Positions 8,827 through 16,708 of a stretch of 25,060 bases of DNA are shown here, in pieces (position 1 is the stretch's first letter; every line of letters starts with the position of its first letter). This DNA comes from Bacteroidales bacterium. GTDB lineage: Bacteria; Bacteroidota; Bacteroidia; Bacteroidales; UBA12077. The notes beneath the pieces are model-generated. The model was not told where the DNA came from. It did no database searches and saw only the letters and a program-made list of their open reading frames with translations. The DNA lies in assembly GCA_030156305.1 (NCBI GenBank), contig JASGMZ010000016.1, positions 1 to 25,060 on the forward strand, read 5' to 3'. The translations under genes were made by a program, and so were the position numbers.

Positions 8827-8848
8827 AAATCTATATATGAATAGATTT
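8827..8848. promoter_or_regulatory. Perfect inverted repeat, candidate operator between FNR-like gene and Mbh/Mbs-like operon
   Basis: AAATCTAT, 6 bases, ATAGATTT: perfect 8-base arms. It lies in the divergent intergenic region about 20 bases upstream of the candidate -7 box of the FNR-like gene, near where a Crp/Fnr dimer would sit to activate or autoregulate. Size and symmetry fit a Crp-family site. The surrounding DNA is very AT-rich, so the match is suggestive only. Confidence 0.4.
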
Positions 8849-8924
8849 TTATAATATTTACATCTATCAAATTTATATTAATTATATATTTTATAAAAGG
8901 CTATTTGTGAATAATTATTAGGAA

Positions 8925-8956
8925 TTTGTATTGTAGTTTTACAACGTGTAAATATC
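8925..8956 (+). promoter_or_regulatory. Candidate promoter of the Mbh/Mbs-like operon
   Basis: TTTG at 8925-8928 is followed after 20 bases by TAAATATC (8949-8956), a partial match to TAnnTTTG, with the ORF start 20 bases further on. A 14-base palindrome TTGTAGTTTTACAA (8931-8944) sits in the spacer, where a regulator could act. This is the only reasonably placed candidate I see for the long operon. Confidence 0.3.
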
Positions 8957-8975
8957 TAAATATATATAATAATAT

Positions 8976-9479
8976 ATGCTATATATGAAAATCAAAAACT
9001 TCATCGCATTATTCCTAATCTTAATAGTTGTTTGGATATTAGTAAACAACTCCTTTTCTGGACAAATTATTATTATAGGATTTATCCTTTCGGCATTTAT
9101 TGCGCTTCTTTTCGGAACAAATTTGCGGATTTTCGATGAGCTTAAATTTACGCCGACAGCGTTAGGGTACACTTTCATTTATCTTTTGGTTTTTTTAATC
9201 GAGTTAATCAAATCAAACCTCGATGTTGCCCGCAGGGTACTTACTCCCTCATTACCAATTAATCCGGGAATTGTTAAAACAAAAACCGTTTTAAAATCAA
9301 AAATGGGTCGTATGATTTTAGCTAATTCAATTACGCTTACTCCCGGAACACTTACTGTTGATATAGATGGCGATACTTTATATATACACTGGATTGACGT
9401 ATGTTGCGAAGATATTGATAAGGCAACCAATGCCATTGTTAAAAAATTTGAAAAACATTTAGTTAAAATCTATGATTAA
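8976..9479 (+). CDS. mrpE: MrpE/MnhE-like subunit (MbhA type)
   Basis: First gene of the 13-gene operon. MnhE-family proteins have two or three N-terminal membrane segments and a small cytoplasmic domain; here the hydrophobic segments cover about residues 8-75. The conserved stretch follows: KSKMGRMILANSITLTPGTL, then VDIDGDTLYIHWIDV. Length 167 is normal. In Mrp antiporters and in Mbh/Mbs complexes this subunit belongs to the sodium-translocating membrane module. Two in-frame ATGs (8976 and 8985) are possible starts. The gene overlaps mrpF by 8 bases, so translation is coupled. Confidence 0.93.
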   Translation: MLYMKIKNFIALFLILIVVWILVNNSFSGQIIIIGFILSAFIALLFGTNLRIFDELKFTPTALGYTFIYLLVFLIELIKSNLDVARRVLTPSLPINPGIVKTKTVLKSKMGRMILANSITLTPGTLTVDIDGDTLYIHWIDVCCEDIDKATNAIVKKFEKHLVKIYD

Positions 9480-9732
9480 TAAAATTCTTTTTATAGCAGC
9501 AATCATAATGTTGTTAGCGATTTTGCTAACACTTTACCGATTTATTAAAGGCCCTTCTGCTGCTGATAGGCTGGTGGCCTTTGATGTAATGACCGTAAGC
9601 TCTCTTGCACTTATTGCGCTCATTGCAAATTTTTCATCCCGGGTAATATATATTGATGTAGCATTAGTTTACGGATTACTTAGCTTCCTGGGGGTTATAA
9701 TTGTTTCACGTTATCTGGAAAGGGGGTTATAA
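9472..9732 (+). CDS. mrpF: MrpF/MnhF-like subunit (MbhB type)
   Basis: Small 86-residue membrane protein with three hydrophobic segments. The family motif KGPSAADRLVAFDVM (about residues 26-40) and the acidic residue in VIYIDVALVYGLLSF are both present. In Mrp and Mbh complexes it packs in the ion-translocating module. Its ATG overlaps the mrpE stop by 8 bases and mrpG follows after 2 bases. Confidence 0.94.
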   Translation: MINKILFIAAIIMLLAILLTLYRFIKGPSAADRLVAFDVMTVSSLALIALIANFSSRVIYIDVALVYGLLSFLGVIIVSRYLERGL

Positions 9733-9734
9733 TT

Positions 9735-10106
9735 ATGGATAGCACAATAGGTATTATTGGTGCAATTTTGACGTTGTCAGGCTCTATATTTATCTTTTTA
9801 GGGGCTTTAGGTTTAGTGCGAATGCCCGATTTATTTAATCGTATCCAGGCAGGAACTAAAGCATCAACATTAGGTACATTCTTATCCTTAATCGGATTAT
9901 TGATTATTACACCTCAATGGTGGGGTAAATTGATTTTATTAATGATATTTATTTTAATCACTAATCCCGTTTCATCCCATATTTTAGCAAGAGCAGCTCA
10001 TTTTATTGGCGTCCCGTTGGCTGATAAAACGGTAACCGATAAATATAAAGAGGAAGAAAAGACTTTTTCGATTAAAGACGAAATAAAAAACGATACGCAT
10101 GATTAA
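9735..10106 (+). CDS. mrpG: MrpG/MnhG-like subunit (MbhC type)
   Basis: A 123-residue protein with three hydrophobic segments and the MnhG signature LGLVRMPDLFNRIQAGTKAS (about 25-44), followed by NPVSSHILARAAH. The hydrophilic C-terminal tail is rich in Lys, Glu and Asp. The order E-F-G before the remaining Mrp-like genes is that of mbh/mbs clusters rather than of mrpABCDEFG operons. It overlaps the next gene by 8 bases. Confidence 0.94.
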   Translation: MDSTIGIIGAILTLSGSIFIFLGALGLVRMPDLFNRIQAGTKASTLGTFLSLIGLLIITPQWWGKLILLMIFILITNPVSSHILARAAHFIGVPLADKTVTDKYKEEEKTFSIKDEIKNDTHD

Positions 10107-10344
10107 TCTTTTAATAGCAATTGTCATCGGAATTTTAATTTTGATTATGGCCATTGTCGCCATACACAACAAAAATCTTGTAGTAGGCATTATAGCAGCA
10201 GGAGCCGTAAGTTTATTTGCTTCTATTCTGTATTTACTACTTGCTGCACCCGATGTTGCAATGACCGAAGCCGCCATAGGCAGTGGCCTTTCTACAATTA
10301 TTTTCTTTTATGTACTCAATAAAATAAAGAAACAAAATGGTTAA
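10099..10344 (+). CDS. MbhD-like subunit (MrpA C-terminal homologue, first part)
   Basis: This 81-residue, three-helix protein matches the DUF4040/MbhD type: MAIVAIHNKNLVVGIIAAGAV near the start, then AAPDVAMTEAAIGSGLSTIIFFYVL. In Mrp antiporters this piece forms part of the MrpA C-terminus; in Mbh/Mbs it is a separate small subunit. The Glu in MTEAAIG is the conserved charged residue. A separate MrpA N-terminal antiporter domain does not precede it, which separates this locus from a true mrp operon. It overlaps the next gene by 8 bases. Confidence 0.88.
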   Translation: MINLLIAIVIGILILIMAIVAIHNKNLVVGIIAAGAVSLFASILYLLLAAPDVAMTEAAIGSGLSTIIFFYVLNKIKKQNG

Positions 10345-11035
10345 AAACACTTTTATATTTGTTTTGCTAGTAGGCTTTGTATTTCTGTTTTTCAATCTTT
10401 TTGCTGATTTTACCGGAAATACAGAACTTAATAAGCTTGCCGGCCATTATGCAGAATCGGGGCATGAAGAAGTTGGCGCCGCTAACCTTGTAACAGCAGT
10501 TGTTGTTACTTATCGTGGATTAGACACCTTGGGCGAAGTTACCATTTTGTTCTTATCGGCTGCCATTGTAAGTTTTTTACTTAAAATTGAGACATCCTCA
10601 ACAGATGACCGGAAACTTAGAACAACAAGTGAAATTTTAGATACTGCATCAAAAATTTTAGTTCCCGTAATTTTTATTTTTGGTATTTATGTTTTTATCA
10701 ACGGGCACCTTACACCCGGTGGTGGATTTCAAGGGGGTGCAATTATAGCATCAGGCCTTGTGCTAATACTACTTGCAAAACCATTGAGACAGATTAGCCA
10801 AAAGCTGATTTCTATTGTTGAATCCATTTCGGGTTTAAGCTTTGTGTTGCTGGGTGTTGCAGGAATTCTTTTTGCTGCAGGATTTTTAGACAATAAAATT
10901 CTATCACTCGGTGAATTCGGCACTATTTTTAGCGCAGGCTTAATACCCATAATATACATTTTTGTGGGATTAAAAGTGGGCGCCGAGTTATCATCAATTA
11001 TTACTAATTTACAGGAAAATCAGAACGAAGCATAA
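10337..11035 (+). CDS. MbhE-MrpB (MbhF) fusion subunit
   Basis: A 232-residue membrane protein with two parts. Residues 1-85 look like MbhE: VTAVVVTYRGLDTLGEVTIL with its conserved Glu, then a membrane helix. Residues about 110-225 are MnhB/MrpB-like: KILVPVIFIFGIYVFINGHL followed by TPGGGFQGGAIIA. In archaeal mbh clusters E and F are separate genes, while in MrpA/MrpB the same pieces are divided differently. This is therefore a natural joining of adjacent subunits. It overlaps mrpC by one base (TAATG). Confidence 0.9.
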   Translation: MVKNTFIFVLLVGFVFLFFNLFADFTGNTELNKLAGHYAESGHEEVGAANLVTAVVVTYRGLDTLGEVTILFLSAAIVSFLLKIETSSTDDRKLRTTSEILDTASKILVPVIFIFGIYVFINGHLTPGGGFQGGAIIASGLVLILLAKPLRQISQKLISIVESISGLSFVLLGVAGILFAAGFLDNKILSLGEFGTIFSAGLIPIIYIFVGLKVGAELSSIITNLQENQNEA

Positions 11036-11406
11036 TGGAAAATTTAAGTTTAGAAATCGTAACTTTAATTACAGGAATAGCTCTTTTGCTTATTGGTATA
11101 TGGGGCTTACTTACCCAAAAAAATCTGATAAAAATGGTGATTGGGTTTGCTTTATTCGATACCGGGATACATATTATTATGGTAAGTATCGGGTACGTTA
11201 AAAATCGCACGGCTCCAATACTCGACCAGGCAGTAAAAACAAACCAAGCAGCAGAAAAAATTGTAGACCCTGTTCCACAGGCACTCGTTCTTACAGCTAT
11301 TGTTATTGGGCTGGGAATTACAGCTTTAATGCTTGCCTTTGTTTTAAAAATGTATCAGAAAAAGAAATCTTTAGAAATCAATAATTTTAACGACTTAAAA
11401 TGGTAG
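11035..11406 (+). CDS. mrpC: MrpC/NuoK-like subunit (MbhG type)
   Basis: A 123-residue membrane protein of the NuoK/MnhC family. It has three helices with the pattern GIWGLLTQKNLIKMVIGFAL and then DPVPQALVLTAIVIGLGITA, the signature of MrpC/MbhG. The conserved DPxPQALVLTAIVI segment carries the helix that interacts with the neighbouring antiporter-like subunit. It begins in the TAATG overlap with the gene before and ends 7 bases inside the next gene. Confidence 0.93.
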   Translation: MENLSLEIVTLITGIALLLIGIWGLLTQKNLIKMVIGFALFDTGIHIIMVSIGYVKNRTAPILDQAVKTNQAAEKIVDPVPQALVLTAIVIGLGITALMLAFVLKMYQKKKSLEINNFNDLKW

Positions 11407-14400
11407 GACCTTTATATATTATTGCTATTGCATTAGGAACAGCTTTTTCATTGGGATTTTTTAAAAAAGCCAATCGGAATATACCTTATGCTATCATGTT
11501 TTTGGCCATAGCTTTTATGACATTTATCTCGGGCCAGTGGCTTTATGCTTTTTTAGCCAATCAGCAAGAAGCAATCCAGATTTTTACAGCCGGTTTTCAA
11601 CCACCCTTTTCTATTAGCTTGCAAATGGGATTACACGAAGCGGTTTTTGTAAGTATGATTAATGGAATTGGATTATTATCAGCATTATACTTATACGAAC
11701 AGTTCCGGGATAAAGGGGTGCAAATGATGATGGTTTTTATCCTGCTGTTTATGGGATTAAATGTTATCATCATGACCCGCGATATATTTAATTTATTTGT
11801 TTTTCTCGAAATCTCAACCATTGCCATCATTGGGTTAATTCTATTAGAAAAAAAAGAGCAAGCGATGAGTTCAGGATTTAAGTATCTGATTGCATCAGGA
11901 ATAATAAGCGGGATATTGCTCATCGGGATTATTGCCATCTATTATTACAACGGCACACTATTCATTAATGACATTATTAGTTCAAACCCGCTTCTTCTGA
12001 AGGGTGGTTCTGTAGCTGTTTTTCTTACCTTAATGGCAATCGTATTAGAGTTAAAACCATTTCCTGTCAATGGCTGGGCTTTGGATGTTTATGAAAGTGC
12101 ACACCCGGGAGTTGGAGCTATTTTATCTGCCGCAACGGGCACGGCAATGCTATTTGTATTGTATAAAATAACTCCCTTTATTGCTGATCCATGGTTTAAT
12201 ATGATTGCTACCATAGGAATCATCACATTTATTGGATCAAACCTCTTAGGAATTCAGCAAGAAAATGCACAGCGCTTATTAGGCTACTCTTCCGTAGGGC
12301 AGTTAGGATTAATTATGCTTGTTATCGGATTATCACCGTATCTTGGGGATAATTATCTATTTATCGGGTTTACCTTATTAATTAGCCATTTTCTGGCAAA
12401 AGCAGGTTTATTTTGGATAGCCGGCATTATCAAACAGAAAAAAATAAAAAACTGGTCTGTGCTCAGAAAAACGCCTCTTTTAATGGTATTGTTTGGTATA
12501 TTTATCCTCACGTTGTTAGGATTTCCTCCATTCCCATCTTTTTTCGGTAAATGGGAATTAGTTATGGAACTTAGCAACAACCATCAGTTAGCCTGGATTA
12601 TTGCAATTTTAGCCGGCTCATTTTTAGAAGCGGTCTATCTATTCCGATGGTTTGGCTACGCATTAAAAAAAGAGATTAAAGAAACTACATCCAAAATTCA
12701 ATTTTCAAAAATTTTACCTCCCTTCCTATTTGGTATCACCAGCCTGGTCGCTGGTTATTATACCAATATTTTCCAGGGGGATGCCTATACAATCAACTAC
12801 CTCCCTTTGGCCCTGGTTTTAATTATTACATTGATTGATTTTATTTCGGCAAAAATTAAAAACAGCTTAGCAATTCTTGCAATGGCCTATTATGGTTTCC
12901 TTACTTTACCCGGTTTATATGAAAATGATTTTATACGTTTTATTTTCATGGCCATCTTTATTGGCGGAGGAATTTTAACATTAATTGCCGGATATGCATA
13001 TCAGGGTAAACGGAAAGGATTCTATCCTGCAGCATTATTGATGTTTGCCGGATTAGGCGGCATTATTGAGGCTCAAACTACGCTACAATTCTTTTTTGCC
13101 TGGGAAATCATGACTTTTGGCTCTTACCTGTTAATTATTAGAGGAAAACATTCCATTAAACATGGATTTAGTTATATCCTGTTTTCATTAGGAGGAGCTT
13201 ATTTACTATTAATGGCATTTGGATTAATGAATGCCCAGGTTGGAATGCAAATTAGCGCACTAAGCGACATTAATACTCATTTAAACCTAATATTTAGCCT
13301 GTTAGCCATTGGTTTTATGACCAAAATGGCCTCCCTGGGATTACATATCTGGTTACCAGGAGCACATGCCGAAGCCGAATCGGATGTTTCACCTATGGTT
13401 TCAGCCATTCTGTTAAAAGCTGGAGTTTTTGGTTTATTAATCACAATATTAGCGATGGGAGCAGAATATGCCCAACATAGTACGTTACTTTATATTTTAG
13501 GTTGGATTGGTGCATTAACTGCATTGGTAGGAAACTTAGCTGCCAGTTTTCAGGAAGATGCCAAACGCCTTTTAGCGTATTCAAGTATAGGCCAGCTGGG
13601 TTATATTTTATTTGCTTACGCGATGGCTACTCATCTTGGATGGGTTGGTGGTTTTGTTTATGTAATTAACCATTTTGCTTTTAAAGCGGTTCTTTTCTTA
13701 ACCATTGGAGCCGTTGTATTACGTGTAGGTACACATAAGATGTACGAGATGGGTGGATTAATCAAAAGAATGCCTCTGGCATTTATAGCCGTTTTAATAG
13801 GAATCATTACTTTATCCGGCGTACCACCATTATCGGGTTTTGCCGGTAAATGGTTCTTTTATCATGCATTAATTTCCAAAGGATGGTATTTTCAGGGTGC
13901 TGTTGTTTTATTTGCAGGAATCATAGCCTTTCTTTATTGCTTTCGGTTAATTCAATCCATCTTCCTTGGCCAGTTAAAAGATAATCACCGCAAGGTTAAA
14001 GAAATTTCTATATGGTTTATCATTCCAATTTACACATTAATCATAGGAATTATGATTTTTTCTGCACGTCCACATTGGATTCTGCAACCCATTAGCGAAT
14101 ATATCGCTCCTTATTTTGGCCGTGAGCTAACCTGGAATGGTTCAACAGCCATTGCCGAAATGGGATACTGGAATGGAGAATGGATTATGTACATCATCGG
14201 CGTAATGTTTGTGCTTATCCTTGGGTGGTTACTTTACACCAATGCCAAAGCACAAAAAGTAAAACAATTTAACATAGTATACAGCGGAGAAAGGCCATTT
14301 ACTCCGGAAACAACACATATTGCTCATAATATGTATGCCGGATACAGTAAAGCCCTGGGATTTATTGTTGAGCCATATATTACAAAACTATGGAACAATA

Positions 14401-14519
14401 TGTCTGATGCAATAGTACAACTAGGCGGACTGACTAAAAGGATATATAATGGCAATGGACAAACCTATGCCTTTTACATTATTGCCTATATAGTAATTAC
14501 ATTTTTTCTTGTTTTTTAA
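11400..14519 (+). CDS. Tandem antiporter-like membrane subunit (MbhH-H' / MrpD-MrpD fusion), 1039 aa
   Basis: Two complete NuoL/M/N (MrpD)-type modules in one polypeptide. Module 1 (about 1-490) has the TM5 glutamate E137 (NLFVFLEIST), the TM7 lysine K219 (LELKPFPVNGW), K334 in ISHFLAKAGLF and K384 in FFGKWELV. Module 2 (about 500-890) has E569 (FFFAWEIM), K642 (MTKMASLGLHIWLPGAHAEAE), K673 (ILLKAGVFG), K762 (INHFAFKAVLF) and K817 (FAGKWFF). By my alignment the TM8 lysine of module 1 is replaced by Thr248. A further ~150 residues contain YSGERPFTPETTHIAHNMY, a pattern common at the end of hydrogenase-type antiporter subunits, and a last membrane helix. Mbs/Mbx clusters carry H and H' as two genes; here they are fused. 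A sequencing artefact is unlikely, as the frame is uninterrupted. Confidence 0.93.
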   Translation: MVGPLYIIAIALGTAFSLGFFKKANRNIPYAIMFLAIAFMTFISGQWLYAFLANQQEAIQIFTAGFQPPFSISLQMGLHEAVFVSMINGIGLLSALYLYEQFRDKGVQMMMVFILLFMGLNVIIMTRDIFNLFVFLEISTIAIIGLILLEKKEQAMSSGFKYLIASGIISGILLIGIIAIYYYNGTLFINDIISSNPLLLKGGSVAVFLTLMAIVLELKPFPVNGWALDVYESAHPGVGAILSAATGTAMLFVLYKITPFIADPWFNMIATIGIITFIGSNLLGIQQENAQRLLGYSSVGQLGLIMLVIGLSPYLGDNYLFIGFTLLISHFLAKAGLFWIAGIIKQKKIKNWSVLRKTPLLMVLFGIFILTLLGFPPFPSFFGKWELVMELSNNHQLAWIIAILAGSFLEAVYLFRWFGYALKKEIKETTSKIQFSKILPPFLFGITSLVAGYYTNIFQGDAYTINYLPLALVLIITLIDFISAKIKNSLAILAMAYYGFLTLPGLYENDFIRFIFMAIFIGGGILTLIAGYAYQGKRKGFYPAALLMFAGLGGIIEAQTTLQFFFAWEIMTFGSYLLIIRGKHSIKHGFSYILFSLGGAYLLLMAFGLMNAQVGMQISALSDINTHLNLIFSLLAIGFMTKMASLGLHIWLPGAHAEAESDVSPMVSAILLKAGVFGLLITILAMGAEYAQHSTLLYILGWIGALTALVGNLAASFQEDAKRLLAYSSIGQLGYILFAYAMATHLGWVGGFVYVINHFAFKAVLFLTIGAVVLRVGTHKMYEMGGLIKRMPLAFIAVLIGIITLSGVPPLSGFAGKWFFYHALISKGWYFQGAVVLFAGIIAFLYCFRLIQSIFLGQLKDNHRKVKEISIWFIIPIYTLIIGIMIFSARPHWILQPISEYIAPYFGRELTWNGSTAIAEMGYWNGEWIMYIIGVMFVLILGWLLYTNAKAQKVKQFNIVYSGERPFTPETTHIAHNMYAGYSKALGFIVEPYITKLWNNMSDAIVQLGGLTKRIYNGNGQTYAFYIIAYIVITFFLVF

Positions 14520-14537
14520 TTTAAGATTACCATAGCT

Positions 14538-15446
14538 ATGAACGATATTATAGTCAAACTTTTATGGACATTATTAGGCTTATTCATTGTGCTGAATTGG
14601 GGATTGTTAATGGGTGCAACCATGCGAAAAATTGTAGCGCGAGTAGCACATAGATATGGAATCCCTTTTTATCAACCCTGGCTCGACCTGATTAAATTGT
14701 ATTCTAATCGTTCATCGATTAGTCATGGTGTAATGTTTTACTTAGGGCCTGTTTTCAGGCTTGGTGGGGGGTTGGGTATTTTCCTTTTTTTACCGCTTAT
14801 CTATGGTTCCGAACATTTTAGTAATTTCTCATGGGCTGGTGATTTAATATTGATTTTATACTTCCAGTTTTTTGGAATGTTAGGCATGGCCTTAGGTGCA
14901 AGCGATGGAGGCCATCCAAATTCAGTAATTGGAATTACCCGTGGATTAGGACAGTTTACCACAGTTGAGGTACCATTAACCCTGGCAGTAATATCCATTG
15001 CACTCCAATACAATACGCTTTCAATCTCAGAAATAGTAGCAGCACAACAAGGGGGATTTCAAAACTGGACCTTAGTTACCAATCCTTTAGCTACAGCAGC
15101 AGCTATGCTTTCATTACTTGGATTATTCAGAGAAGCGCCCTTTAACTTAGTTAAGGCACCTAATGAAGTTCCCATTGGGCCACCTACCGAATATCACTCC
15201 GCTTTTTTAGGAATTCTAAGAACCAATGGGGCTCTTTTACATGTAGTTGAAGCGGCGTTATTTATGAATCTATTTTTTGGAGGAGCAACTCATTGGGTAG
15301 AATTTATTGTAAAAACATTCCTGGTTTATTTCTGGTCTGTTTTTGTTGGTGTTGTTTCTCCTCGTTTCAGAATAGAACAATCGGTAACCTGGTTCTTAAA
15401 AATACCTTTAGCGATAGGTATTTTGGCTGTAATTCTTTACATCTAA
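14538..15446 (+). CDS. NuoH/MbhM-like membrane subunit
   Basis: A 302-residue polytopic protein of the NuoH/HycD/MbhM family, the subunit that links the peripheral redox arm to the ion-pumping arm. Recognisable parts are RYGIPFYQPWLDLIKLYSNR (the TM1-2 loop) and the acidic loop FREAPFNLVKAPNEVPIGPPTEY, corresponding to the conserved loop facing the quinone or E-channel region in complex I relatives. No fusion is seen. It follows the antiporter subunit after 18 bases. M before J-K-L is the mbs/mbx order. Confidence 0.93.
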   Translation: MNDIIVKLLWTLLGLFIVLNWGLLMGATMRKIVARVAHRYGIPFYQPWLDLIKLYSNRSSISHGVMFYLGPVFRLGGGLGIFLFLPLIYGSEHFSNFSWAGDLILILYFQFFGMLGMALGASDGGHPNSVIGITRGLGQFTTVEVPLTLAVISIALQYNTLSISEIVAAQQGGFQNWTLVTNPLATAAAMLSLLGLFREAPFNLVKAPNEVPIGPPTEYHSAFLGILRTNGALLHVVEAALFMNLFFGGATHWVEFIVKTFLVYFWSVFVGVVSPRFRIEQSVTWFLKIPLAIGILAVILYI

Positions 15447-15462
15447 CTAAAAATCATTTAGC

Positions 15463-16146
15463 ATGTCAGATAATACTAAAAATATAGAAGAAAAAAAGGA
15501 TAAATTTCTCGCTGAAGAGAACAAAAAAAGAATAGTAACCGGCCCGGATGGAGTCCAGTTTGAAGTAGACCCTTTACAGGATTATTTTTGCGATAAGCGG
15601 CCTGTTGCTAAGGACCCCAAAAATAAAGTTATTGAAAATTTTTTAAATTGGGCCCGTGCAGAATCATTATGGGTTCTGGGCTTTGGAACTGGCTGTGGTA
15701 ATATTGAAATCCCACCACTATTAACTCCCCGCTTTGATGCTTTTAGATATGGTATTCAAATGAGGCCTACTCCGAGACAATCATCGGTACTTATTATTTC
15801 AGGATATTTAGCGGTAAAAACATTAAAAAGAGCCATTCGCTCTTACGAACAAATGCAAAATCCAAAATACGTACTTGCTTTAGGCAGCTGTACAATTAAT
15901 GGAGGAATGTACTATGACAGTTACAATACCATTAACCGTTTAGATTACTATTTACCGGTAGATGTTTATGTGGCCGGTTGTATGCCACGCCCGGAAGCAC
16001 TATTATCCGGATTTAATAAACTAAAAGAACGAATAAAAGCCGGAAGAGCTGAAGGGGCCAACGATTATGCCAACAAATTTGACTGGTACAAAGCCAATCA
16101 AAAAAAGATTATAAAAGATTGGAACATGCCTGATTATAATTGGTAA
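15463..16146 (+). CDS. NuoB/MbhJ-like small subunit, one cluster cysteine apparently missing
   Basis: A 227-residue subunit of the NuoB/hydrogenase small-subunit family that should hold the proximal [4Fe-4S] cluster. C78 (GTGCGNIE), C143 (GSCTINGG) and C173 (GCMPRPEALL) are clear ligands. The fourth is not: the residue after C78 is Gly79, so there is no Cys-Cys pair as in NuoB. Upstream G75 sits where CxxC-type relatives have their first Cys. C43, in the N-terminal extension DYFCDKRP, is the only other cysteine. A cluster with a non-Cys ligand, or one using C43, is therefore possible. The N-terminal ~45 residues are a charged extension not usual in NuoB. Gap to the previous gene is 16 bases. 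Confidence 0.93.
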   Translation: MSDNTKNIEEKKDKFLAEENKKRIVTGPDGVQFEVDPLQDYFCDKRPVAKDPKNKVIENFLNWARAESLWVLGFGTGCGNIEIPPLLTPRFDAFRYGIQMRPTPRQSSVLIISGYLAVKTLKRAIRSYEQMQNPKYVLALGSCTINGGMYYDSYNTINRLDYYLPVDVYVAGCMPRPEALLSGFNKLKERIKAGRAEGANDYANKFDWYKANQKKIIKDWNMPDYNW

Positions 16147-16174
16147 TTACCGAACAGACTAAAAATATTAAAAA

Positions 16175-16708
16175 ATGAAGGAAATCATTCAAGATATAAA
16201 AAAGAGATTCAATTGTACAGATGAGATTGAGCAATCAAAAACACAGACCTATATTACCGTTAAAAAAGAGTTAGCTATTGCTTTAATTACACATCTAAGA
16301 GATATTGAAGGTTTTACCCACCTGGTACTTTTAACGGCTGTAGATTGGATTGAAAACAACCAGTTCCAGCTAACCTACATGCTAAATAATCCAACAAAAA
16401 AGATTGATATAGGCGTCCGTGTTTTTATCAACCGCGAAACAGCAACCATGGACAGCGCACACCATTTGTGGGAACAGATGGCAACTTATCAGCGTGAGTT
16501 AAAAGAGATGTTTGGTATTGATTTCCCGGGTAGCCCAAGACTTAACGAGCCCTTTATATTAGAAGGATGGGATAATATCCCTCCGTACCGTAGAGATTTT
16601 GACACCTTAAAATATGCACAGGAAACCTTCTTCCCGCGCGAAGGAAGAGAGACCAATGATCCTGCTGAATTTATGAAGAAAAAGATGTATCCTGATGAAG
16701 AAAAATAA
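16175..16708 (+). CDS. NuoC/MbhK-like subunit
   Basis: A 177-residue soluble subunit of the complex I 30 kDa family. The signature is at about 117-150: YQRELKEMFGIDFPGSPRLN, then YRRDFDTLKYA, equivalent to ExxDMFGIxFxGHPxL and the RKDF ending in NuoC. It has no cofactor ligands and stabilises the small/large subunit interface. The last 14 bases overlap the next gene, which suggests coupled translation of the K and L subunits. Confidence 0.93.
   Translation: MKEIIQDIKKRFNCTDEIEQSKTQTYITVKKELAIALITHLRDIEGFTHLVLLTAVDWIENNQFQLTYMLNNPTKKIDIGVRVFINRETATMDSAHHLWEQMATYQRELKEMFGIDFPGSPRLNEPFILEGWDNIPPYRRDFDTLKYAQETFFPREGRETNDPAEFMKKKMYPDEEK

Noticed and set aside
8976..14519. Stand-alone Mrp sodium/proton antiporter operon
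   Set aside because: The order starts with E-F-G, there is no MrpA N-terminal module, and the NuoH/B/C/D/I-like genes continue in the same operon with short gaps; this is an Mbh/Mbs-type complex.
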